Below, piece after piece: positions 1 to 5,907 of a stretch of 8,862 nucleotides of DNA. The position numbers and the translations under genes were made by a program. The stretch covers positions 1 through 8,862 of the forward strand of contig CAIRYE010000450.1 of assembly GCA_903882765.1 (NCBI GenBank). Direction: 5' to 3'. Each line of letters starts with the position of its first letter. Positions within the stretch are counted from its first letter, which is position 1. Under the pieces are notes generated by a model. It did no database searches, had not been told where the DNA came from, and was given only the letters and a program-made list of their open reading frames with translations. Origin of the DNA: an uncultured Anaerolineae bacterium (lineage in GTDB: Bacteria; Chloroflexota; Anaerolineae; Anaerolineales; Villigracilaceae).

Positions 1-392
1 AAAAAGAAGTACGATTCGAGGAAAACTAAAGAAATGGATAACAGGAGTGGTTTGATACGTTCTAGGATAAAAAACCACTGCGGAAGGAAATCGATCGGTA
101 GCCATAATACTAACCATGAAAATCCAAAGCACAATCCGATAACAGTTTTATTACTGCCAGATCCAAAAACAGATTCGAAAAAGGCATAATTCCGAATACC
201 CCTCACTGCCATATATATCAATACAAATAAGAATCCAACAAACGCTAAAAGGATCAGCCACCGATTTAGTGATAAACCAAAGAACCAGGCATTCTTTGTA
301 TCCGTCGAAAGGCTCATAGTTACCATAAACAAATACGATGTTTGAAGGATTTGGAGAATCTGCAGGAATAAATAAAACTTCTTTGGCTTAAT
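1..392 (-). CDS. Partial multi-pass membrane protein of unknown function (5' part, runs off the left edge)
   Basis: The minus strand is open from a stop at about 422-420 to the window edge, giving about 130 residues without the C-terminus. I do not recognise the family. The protein starts basic (KPKK at residues 2-5). It has four hydrophobic stretches, at about 6-27, 45-63, 84-103 and from 116 to the edge, so it is a polytopic inner-membrane protein. No ATG, GTG or TTG lies in frame near the beginning of the open frame. The best ribosome site, AAGGAG at 404-399, sits 6 bases before an in-frame ATT at 392, which I take as the start. The first in-frame ATG (326, residue 23) has no ribosome site and would cut the first membrane segment. 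The gene is divergent from the polysaccharide operon, so a link to it is possible but not shown. A polytopic glycosyltransferase or a polymer-handling protein is conceivable; no diagnostic motif is visible. Confidence is high for coding, low for function and start. Confidence 0.7.
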   Translation of the reverse strand, partial: MKPKKFYLFLQILQILQTSYLFMVTMSLSTDTKNAWFFGLSLNRWLILLAFVGFLFVLIYMAVRGIRNYAFFESVFGSGSNKTVIGLCFGFSWLVLWLPIDFLPQWFFILERIKPLLLSISLVFLESYFF

Positions 393-398
393 GACAAA

Positions 399-404
399 CT
401 CCTT
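399..404 (-). promoter_or_regulatory. Ribosome binding site before an ATT start
   Basis: AAGGAG on the minus strand, followed by a 6-base spacer and then ATT at 392. It is a near-perfect Shine-Dalgarno match at ideal distance. It is the main reason for placing the start of the leftward membrane protein at a rare ATT codon rather than at the ATG 66 bases further in. Confidence 0.5.
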
Positions 405-482
405 GGCTAGTATGTTATTCTAATTTGTATGGGGTATTCGATAAGTTTGCAAATTTGTAAGAATTTAGCTATTACTGTTGGT

Positions 483-488
483 TATAAT
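483..488 (+). promoter_or_regulatory. Candidate -10 box of the rightward operon
   Basis: A perfect TATAAT lies 28 bases before the ATG of the wzz-like gene, in the 124-base divergent gap, and would give a short leader of about 20 bases. No good -35 box lies 16-18 bases upstream of it. An alternative pair in the same gap is TTGCAA (447-452) and TATTAC (470-475) with a 17-base spacer, each matching 4 of 6 consensus bases. The region is AT-rich, so chance matches are likely. The location, at the head of a run of eight co-directed genes, is what makes a promoter here plausible. Confidence 0.3.
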
Positions 489-516
489 TATAAGTCGTAA
501 TCACACAGGAGAGAAA

Positions 517-1398
517 ATGGACGATATTGAGACAAAAAGTAGTGATCAAGACGACTTTAATATTCGCGGCGCGATGCTTATCCTCGTTAAGGGCTGGTGG
601 TTGGTCTTAATTTTTTCAATCCTTGGCGGTGCAGCGGGTTGGTTTGCGCTGTCTTCTGTTCAACCCAATTATTCGGCTATGTCAACGGTTTTAGTCGATT
701 CAGAATATTTAGACCTCAGTAACTCGTATCCAAGCTATATTTTGAAAAATGATCAAATACAAAGTATGGTAATTGCGCAGGTTGGCGAAGAAAAATTTTC
801 TCATATTTCTAAAACCGCACTTACCAACGATAAAATTGACCGTTCTGTTGTTTTCATTACTATCGTTGCTGATGATCCATTGGTAGCTGTAGATGTGGCT
901 AATGTTTGGGCTGATTCCGCTGTGAAGTGGCTAAAACAAAACGTCGATGTTTCTGCTGAAGAGCTTTCTTCTGCCAGGGGTTTGCTTGAAAAGAGCAACG
1001 AGGAATTGGTCCGATATCTTTACACGAACAATCTAAACTCGTTAACTTGGTGTGATCTGGTTCGAATTACCGGAAATGGTAATTGTTTGATTTTAACAAG
1101 TGGCATGGACCCCAACCAACCATTGGAAATAAAAGTAAACCAACGACTAGATATTATTCGGTTGATGCAGCAGGTAGATGACGCAAATCTAGTTTATGAG
1201 GCTCAGTTAGCCTCTCAAATTAAAAAAACAAGCGCGATCACCCAGCGATTGATGGTGTCGAATTATGCTATGGACGCTGAGCCATCAGGTGGATTAGGGA
1301 AGATGCTTTTAATCCCTGCCGGAGTGATGGTAGGTTTTTTTGCGGCAATCTTGATTTTAGCGATAGCCCATTTTTGGAGGTCGTCAAGAGTTTCTTGA
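517..1398 (+). CDS. Wzz-like polysaccharide chain-length regulator / co-polymerase, no kinase domain
   Basis: 293 residues from the ATG at 517, which has AGGAG 5 bases upstream; an upstream in-frame TTG at 478 lacks such a site. The layout is that of polysaccharide co-polymerases: a short cytosolic N-terminus, a membrane segment at about 27-47, an extracytoplasmic part with helical, coiled-coil-like stretches (about 155-170 and 210-255), then a second membrane segment at about 268-288 and a tail of only a few basic residues. The stretch before the second segment (AEPSGG near 264-269) resembles the proline/glycine-containing entry seen in Wzz proteins. Known members sit in the inner membrane and set polymer length together with Wzy. 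There are no Walker motifs or tyrosine-rich tail, so it is not a BY-kinase fusion. Two cysteines (C179 and C190) flank a glycine-rich turn and could form a disulfide. First gene of the operon. Family assignment rests on architecture and context rather than on a strong motif. Confidence 0.72.
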   Translation: MDDIETKSSDQDDFNIRGAMLILVKGWWLVLIFSILGGAAGWFALSSVQPNYSAMSTVLVDSEYLDLSNSYPSYILKNDQIQSMVIAQVGEEKFSHISKTALTNDKIDRSVVFITIVADDPLVAVDVANVWADSAVKWLKQNVDVSAEELSSARGLLEKSNEELVRYLYTNNLNSLTWCDLVRITGNGNCLILTSGMDPNQPLEIKVNQRLDIIRLMQQVDDANLVYEAQLASQIKKTSAITQRLMVSNYAMDAEPSGGLGKMLLIPAGVMVGFFAAILILAIAHFWRSSRVS

Positions 1399-1406
1399 CG
1401 ATTTTT
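1376..1406 (+). terminator. Perfect hairpin plus T-tract between wzz-like and wzx-like genes: terminator/attenuator or translation element
   Basis: The arms TCGTCAAGA (1381-1389) and TCTTGACGA (1393-1401) are perfectly complementary over 9 base pairs with a 3-base loop, and are followed at once by TTTTT (1402-1406). This is the shape of an intrinsic terminator, though the stem is only moderately GC-rich and the T-tract is broken by CAA. The stop codon of the upstream gene (1396-1398) is inside the right arm. GGAGG at 1376-1380 directly precedes the stem and the GTG start of the flippase gene (1412) comes 10 bases after it. Folding would therefore bring a strong ribosome site to normal distance from that GTG. 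Because the genes on both sides belong to one pathway, full termination seems unlikely; partial attenuation or a translational role fits better. Confidence 0.55.
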
Positions 1407-1411
1407 CAATT

Positions 1412-2761
1412 GTGACATTATTTATTAAAACCCTTGATTCAAAGATCAAGGCCTTTATAAGTTACACGGGAATTGGTTCGCGCATCCTTCGCAATAGCTC
1501 TGGATTAGTTGTGATGAGCATCACATCCACGCTATTGTCGTTTATTACGACATTGGTGTTAGCCAGAGTGATGGGGTTAACTGGATACGGCTTTTTTTCG
1601 TTCTATTCCGATCTTTTTATCATTTTAGTTATTCCTACTCAGTTTGGGATGCCAACATTGTTAGTGCGGGAAACCGCCAAAGAAATGGAAACGGGAGATA
1701 GAACTAGCCTGTCAGCATTGTGGAATTTTAGCTGGAAGGTTAGTTTTGGGGTTTCATTGATCATCTCGCTCATCATGGTTGTTTTTTACTTATTTTCGTT
1801 TTCTTCTTCCCATGTCCAATTTTACCTTTGGGGATTATTACTTGTACCCTTACTATCAATCCAGGGAATTATCAGCGCAATCCTAAGGGGTTTGCAAAAG
1901 GTTATCAGTGGCAAAATCGCAGAATTGGTTATCCTACCTGTTACTTTTTTAATTCTTGTGGGGGGGTTCGCCCTCTTTTCAAAAACCAATATTGATCCAA
2001 ATATCGCGTTTGTTTTCCAAACGCTTTCATTGATCCTGGGTTTGCTGATTACATCTTTGGTTTTATATCGCTCGTTTGGAAAGCTTGCTACAAGTAAGGT
2101 CAGAGCAAAGGTATCTTTTGAAATATTTAAAAGCGCTAAGTGGTTCTTTATAATGGACGGATTAATGACGTTATTGAAAAGAGCCCCGATACTACTGGTT
2201 GGGATCGTTTTAAGTTTTGCGGATGTGGGCGTTTTTAAAATCGCGCTGCAAATGGCAGGGTTGGCAGAATTCGGATTGAGGGTAATGATACCGGTTCTTT
2301 CACCTGAAATCGCCCGATTGAATGTTAATACAGATATTGGCGTCCTCCAAAAATTGGCAACTTCAACAACGCGGATCATAATTTTTCTTAATTTCCTTGT
2401 CATCGCGGTTTTCATCTTTTTCGGTAAATATTTCCTGAATCTAGCTTTTGGTCCGGAGTATTCCTCCGCGTATGAGGTTTTGATGATCTTGCTCGTAGGG
2501 CAATTGGTTAATTCCTTTACTGGCGCGGTTGAAACATTCTTGATTATGACCGGGTCTGAGCGCGAAACTGTGAAGAGCCGGGCGATTAGCCTGGTAGTGA
2601 TGATTGTTTTGATTCTCACTCTTTCGCCGTTGATCGGGGCTAGAGGAGCCGCGATAGGGCTCAGTTTGGCTATGATCATTTGGAATGTACTGTTATGGGT
2701 AAAGCTTTGGCGAACCCATCACATCAATACTTTACCTTTTAGTATTGCGATATCTGGATGA
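1412..2761 (+). CDS. Wzx-type polysaccharide flippase (MOP superfamily)
   Basis: 449 residues, usual length for Wzx/RfbX-type exporters. The protein is hydrophobic almost throughout, with about 12-14 membrane segments from residue 30 to 432 after a short basic N-terminus. Family-typical pieces are ARVMGLTGYGFF near residue 51, shared by this family at the end of the first helix, and AFGPEYSSAYEVL near 345-357, the common FG.EY..A motif in the C-terminal half. Members flip undecaprenyl-diphosphate-linked oligosaccharide units across the inner membrane. The start is GTG, 13 bases after the upstream stop, with no ribosome site at normal distance; GGAGG lies 31 bases upstream across a hairpin. 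The first ATG is at residue 35, inside the first membrane segment, so it is unlikely to be the start. A run of seven G (1960-1966) lies in codons 183-185. Substrate cannot be inferred from sequence. Confidence 0.88.
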   Translation: MTLFIKTLDSKIKAFISYTGIGSRILRNSSGLVVMSITSTLLSFITTLVLARVMGLTGYGFFSFYSDLFIILVIPTQFGMPTLLVRETAKEMETGDRTSLSALWNFSWKVSFGVSLIISLIMVVFYLFSFSSSHVQFYLWGLLLVPLLSIQGIISAILRGLQKVISGKIAELVILPVTFLILVGGFALFSKTNIDPNIAFVFQTLSLILGLLITSLVLYRSFGKLATSKVRAKVSFEIFKSAKWFFIMDGLMTLLKRAPILLVGIVLSFADVGVFKIALQMAGLAEFGLRVMIPVLSPEIARLNVNTDIGVLQKLATSTTRIIIFLNFLVIAVFIFFGKYFLNLAFGPEYSSAYEVLMILLVGQLVNSFTGAVETFLIMTGSERETVKSRAISLVVMIVLILTLSPLIGARGAAIGLSLAMIIWNVLLWVKLWRTHHINTLPFSIAISG

Positions 2762-2791
2762 TGCGTTTATGCGGATGGGAAAAAGTGCGAA

Positions 2792-3709
2792 ATGATGGAT
2801 AAAATTAAGAAAGTTCCTGATTTTATAATTGTTGGAGCCGCAAAAGCCGGAACTACCTCTCTGTATACCTATCTCAGCCAACACCCCGCAATATTTATGC
2901 CCCAAAATAAGGAGCCCAGTTATTTTGCGTTGATCGGCAAGAAAATTGAAGATTATTATTACCCAGCCAAAATGACTCTCATCAATTCGGCGGTTTCAAC
3001 CGTGGAAGATTATTCTCGGTTGTTTGCTTCGGCGACCCCAAACCAATTGTGCGGAGAAGCGAGCACGATCTATTTATCTGATCCAGACGCGGCTAAATAC
3101 ATATGCAGCCAACTTCCTAAGGCAAAATTGATCGTAGTTTTACGTAATCCTATCGACCGTGCTTACTCACATTTCATCCACCATCGTTCTGATAATTATG
3201 AGCCTGAAAAAGATTTTCTATCAGCATGTGACGCAGAGCCAGAACGGATAGCGAATCATTGGCACCCCGACTTTTTCTATAAAAGAAAGGGGTTATATTC
3301 AGAACAAATCAAGAAGTACCAAGAGTTGTTTCCGAAAGACCAAATTAAGATCTTCCTCTACGAGGAACTTAAAAACTCTGCTTTGGTTGTGCGGCAGATC
3401 TTTGAGTTCTTGGGCGTAGATCCAACGGTTGAGGTAGATACCACCGCGATCTATAATCTATCCGGGGAATTTCGTTTTCCGTGGCTATATCATCTAATCC
3501 GACGTTCCTCCATCATCAAGCCAAATGTTAAGCAAGTGGTACCCACTAAGCAATGGAATAAAGTGAAGAAAATTTGGGATAGCATAATGGTGATTCCGCC
3601 AAAAAAAATGAGCGAAAAAGAACGCTCGATCCTCCGCGAGTATTTCAGGGATGATATTATGAAATTATCAATCCTGATCAACCGAGATCTATCGCATTGG
3701 TTGGCATAA
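2792..3709 (+). CDS. PAPS-dependent carbohydrate sulfotransferase (first of two)
   Basis: 305 residues, cytosolic, no signal peptide. It transfers sulfate from PAPS, most likely to a sugar hydroxyl or amino group of the lipid-linked unit. The PAPS 5'-phosphosulfate loop is GAAKAGTTSL at residues 15-24, with K18 and the GTT motif. KEPSYF at 40-45 carries E41 at the place of the proposed catalytic base in heparan-sulfate-type sulfotransferases (KE..FF). GEASTIY follows at 88-94. The 3'-phosphate site is VLRNPIDRAYSHF at 116-128, with R118 and S126. Later parts typical of the family are GLYSEQIKKY and the YEEL motif. The C-terminus ends RDLSHWLA, a pattern repeated in the second sulfotransferase of the cluster. 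Two ATG codons (2792 and 2795) compete and the upstream ribosome site is weak (GGGA at 2777). It begins 30 bases after the flippase stop. Activity is well supported; acceptor unknown. Confidence 0.88.
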   Translation: MMDKIKKVPDFIIVGAAKAGTTSLYTYLSQHPAIFMPQNKEPSYFALIGKKIEDYYYPAKMTLINSAVSTVEDYSRLFASATPNQLCGEASTIYLSDPDAAKYICSQLPKAKLIVVLRNPIDRAYSHFIHHRSDNYEPEKDFLSACDAEPERIANHWHPDFFYKRKGLYSEQIKKYQELFPKDQIKIFLYEELKNSALVVRQIFEFLGVDPTVEVDTTAIYNLSGEFRFPWLYHLIRRSSIIKPNVKQVVPTKQWNKVKKIWDSIMVIPPKKMSEKERSILREYFRDDIMKLSILINRDLSHWLA

Positions 3710-3711
3710 GA

Positions 3712-4992
3712 ATGAACCAAGAAAAGGAAAGCATTACATCGGGTGCCCTTCAGAAGGAGTGGAATCGGAAACGAATGATCCAAAGTGGATTCATCGCACT
3801 TTTGATCTTCCTAAGTTTAACCCGTTGGATACCCGGAGGGAATGTTGCGGCCATAGAAAGCAGCGCCAGGGCATATATTGAAATTATTTTACTGGTTGCC
3901 GCGTTTGTGATTTCAATCCTATTTTGGGGTTTACCTCCTTTGATCCAAGCTTTCCGCTCACCGATTTTTCTCGTCGCTGTGCTTTATGGGGTGTGGGCGT
4001 TTATTAGTGGCTTTTGGGCTCCAAGCCAATTATTAGCATTAGGGAAAGCCGTAAGTTATTTGTTGCTGGTTCTAACGGCGGGTGGAATGGCTGTTCGCTT
4101 ACGCCATGACGGAATCGAACCGGAGCGGTTATTTTTCCCAACCACCGTTATTGGTATTCTCTTTCTCTTGGCGGTTAATTGGGTTCAGCTTGGCAGCCCG
4201 TTTGTGATGCAAATGTTTGGAACCCGGGAACGTTTTTCTCTTGCCTTCGATCATCCTAACGACGCCTCCTTCCCATTATTCCTCGTAGTTTTTTTTGCGA
4301 CAATTTTTTTTGAAAAACAAAGAAAAATTACCCATAAGATTTTAGTTTTCCTAATTGGCTTAGGCGGTGCCGTAGGCCTATATTTTACCAATTCCAGAAC
4401 CGCGATTGCCCTGACGGTTCTTTATTTGCTAACTTATCCTTTTTTAAGAATTATCAAATCCAAACGGCAGATATTTTTTGGTGTGATCATCGCTTGCTTG
4501 GCTCTAAGCTTATTACTTTTTGTGGCGAGCGCTGGTGTGTTCAATGAGGTTTTCCAAGTTTCCCCTGACCAGACTGACGAGCTCTCCACATTGAATGGGC
4601 GGGTGCCCCTTTGGGATAACCTGCTCACACTATCTGAGACTTCTCCCTGGATAGGTATGGGATATTTTGCATCTCGAACCTATGGTTTGGAGGATTCTGA
4701 TTGGGCTTTTTCCGCCCATAATACACTGCTTGATTCTTTCTTTTCATTGGGTTTTGTGGGTTTATTTCAAGTGGGGATGTTTATCGTTTTTTCTTTTACT
4801 CTTTTTATCAACCCGCAAAATCACTTCCTAGCGCTGGTTCTTTTTCTTTACATCTTATTCGAAGGTTTGTTGGAAACAACCTTGTTTGTGCCAAATTTTC
4901 GCATGTTTATTCTCTTATTGTTTTTAGTCAATAATCAAATCATACAGTTTTCTAAAACACCACCTTTGAACCAATCATTGATAAAAAGGTGA
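3712..4992 (+). CDS. Wzy-type polysaccharide polymerase / O-antigen ligase family membrane protein
   Basis: 426 residues from ATG 3712, two bases after the sulfotransferase stop; an in-frame TTG at 3697 would overlap that gene and is less likely. About 11-12 membrane segments start near residue 24. The O-antigen ligase/polymerase (Wzy_C) signature is clear: FDHPNDAS near 179-186, TNSRTAIAL at 226-234, a periplasmic loop with NGRVPLWDN at 295-303, GMGYFASRTYG at 315-325, and AHNTLLDSFFSLGFVG at 335-350. The loop arginine (R297) and histidine (H336) match residues conserved in the family. Such enzymes join undecaprenyl-linked units on the outer face of the membrane, or ligate polymer to an acceptor; sequence alone does not separate the two. 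With Wzx and a Wzz-like protein beside it and no second candidate in the window, polymerase is the better guess. Two runs of eight T (4289-4296 and 4304-4311) lie close together in the gene. Start probably depends on translational coupling. Confidence 0.85.
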   Translation: MNQEKESITSGALQKEWNRKRMIQSGFIALLIFLSLTRWIPGGNVAAIESSARAYIEIILLVAAFVISILFWGLPPLIQAFRSPIFLVAVLYGVWAFISGFWAPSQLLALGKAVSYLLLVLTAGGMAVRLRHDGIEPERLFFPTTVIGILFLLAVNWVQLGSPFVMQMFGTRERFSLAFDHPNDASFPLFLVVFFATIFFEKQRKITHKILVFLIGLGGAVGLYFTNSRTAIALTVLYLLTYPFLRIIKSKRQIFFGVIIACLALSLLLFVASAGVFNEVFQVSPDQTDELSTLNGRVPLWDNLLTLSETSPWIGMGYFASRTYGLEDSDWAFSAHNTLLDSFFSLGFVGLFQVGMFIVFSFTLFINPQNHFLALVLFLYILFEGLLETTLFVPNFRMFILLLFLVNNQIIQFSKTPPLNQSLIKR

Positions 4993-4996
4993 TTTT

Positions 4997-5001
4997 GAGG
5001 A
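4997..5001 (+). promoter_or_regulatory. Ribosome binding site deciding a TTG start
   Basis: GAGGA, 4 to 5 bases before TTG at 5006, in the 13-base gap after the Wzy-like gene. It supports TTG as the start of the family 2 glycosyltransferase. Confidence 0.6.
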
Positions 5002-5005
5002 CATT

Positions 5006-5872
5006 TTGAACGAATTTTCTTCCTTAGCCATAATAATCCCAACCATCAACGAATCTACCCTAGAGGAGGTTGTTTCTGTGGCGCGAGCCCAAGCGCCAGA
5101 AGCGGAAATAATTCTTGCAGGGTTTGGAAATTCCGAGGTCGTTGCCCAAAAGTATTCAGCGATTTATGTTGACTTAAAAGAAAAAACTTTAAAACCAATA
5201 GCTTTAAATAGGTCTATTGGTCTTTCCACAAAAGATCGTTTTATTATATTAGATGCGGATGCCGTGCCTCAGAAGGGTTGGGCAGCGGCGATGCTCAAAG
5301 CGTTTGAAGGCGGTCAGCAATATTTTAGCGGATCAGTGGATATTTCTTTTGGGAACTTATGGATGAAGGTGTACAACCTTTCCTTATTGCATGAGTTTCT
5401 AAAAGGAAAAAACCCGGAGAAACGTAAACATATCCCAGCGATTTCGATGGGACTTACACGCGAATTTATCAATAAAATCGGGCTTTTTTCTGAGGATAAT
5501 GCCCGGAGCGAAGATTATGAACTTTCCTTACGCGCTTTTCGGAATGGGGTCTCTCCATATTTTTACCCCGATGCGCTAGTTCTTCATAAACCTGTGAGCA
5601 AAGATACCTTCGGAAAAGTAATGGATTACTGGAGAAGAACTGGAATGGATACTTTGGCAGTAAGGTTACAATATTCCAAAGAATTGCAGACTCCATTTTT
5701 CATGCGCTCTCGCTGGTTCATCTTATTAGCTGCCCCCATTTTGGCGTTTATCCCAACCCTAAGAATAGCCAAAACATCTCCTCGCGAATTTTTTAGCAAT
5801 TTACACTTGGTGCCCCTGATATATATAACAAAAATAGCCTGGTGTCTGGGTGCTTTCACTCATGGCAAATAG
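5006..5872 (+). CDS. Glycosyltransferase family 2 (GT-A fold), membrane-anchored at the C-terminus
   Basis: 288 residues. The N-terminus has the family 2 strand IIIPTINE (9-16). The metal/nucleotide-sugar site is FIILDADAVP (79-88), with the DxD-type D83-A-D85. The acceptor-side motif is RSEDYELSLRAF (167-178), with E169 and D170 likely holding the catalytic base. A cytosolic inverting enzyme that adds one sugar from a nucleotide-sugar donor to the growing lipid-linked unit is expected. Two C-terminal hydrophobic stretches (about 233-250 and 266-283) probably tie it to the membrane. The start is TTG, chosen because GAGGA (4997-5001) lies about 5 bases upstream and the product then begins right before the first strand; no ATG is available near. 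It follows the Wzy-like gene by 13 bases. Donor sugar and linkage cannot be read from the sequence. Confidence 0.86.
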   Translation: MNEFSSLAIIIPTINESTLEEVVSVARAQAPEAEIILAGFGNSEVVAQKYSAIYVDLKEKTLKPIALNRSIGLSTKDRFIILDADAVPQKGWAAAMLKAFEGGQQYFSGSVDISFGNLWMKVYNLSLLHEFLKGKNPEKRKHIPAISMGLTREFINKIGLFSEDNARSEDYELSLRAFRNGVSPYFYPDALVLHKPVSKDTFGKVMDYWRRTGMDTLAVRLQYSKELQTPFFMRSRWFILLAAPILAFIPTLRIAKTSPREFFSNLHLVPLIYITKIAWCLGAFTHGK

Positions 5873-5897
5873 AGTTAGGCTGTTTTCAACCCGGGAT

Positions 5898-5901
5898 GGA
5901 G
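5898..5901 (+). promoter_or_regulatory. Ribosome binding site deciding the start of the second sulfotransferase
   Basis: GGAG followed by a 6-base AT-rich spacer and ATG 5908. It overlaps the earlier in-frame ATG at 5896-5898, which argues against that ATG being used. Confidence 0.55.
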
Positions 5902-5907
5902 AATAAA

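Noticed and set aside
478..516. Upstream TTG start extending the Wzz-like protein by 13 residues
   Set aside because: ATG 517 has AGGAG at ideal distance, and the extension would overlap the TATAAT box and has no family resemblance.
1822..2679. Long open frame on the minus strand (285 codons) opposite the flippase gene
   Set aside because: It lies wholly antisense to a well-supported membrane protein. Its translation is basic, Lys/Arg/Thr/Ile-rich without domain structure, as expected from the complement of hydrophobic codons, and no ribosome site supports it.
5890..5896. CCCGGG palindrome between the glycosyltransferase and second sulfotransferase genes as a regulatory or terminator element
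   Set aside because: Only six bases, no extended stem and no T-tract; a chance palindrome.
5842..5907. N-terminal extension of the second sulfotransferase from ATG 5842 within the glycosyltransferase gene
   Set aside because: GGAG before ATG 5908 is better placed, the extra 22 residues have no counterpart in the first sulfotransferase, and the resulting 306-residue length matches it.
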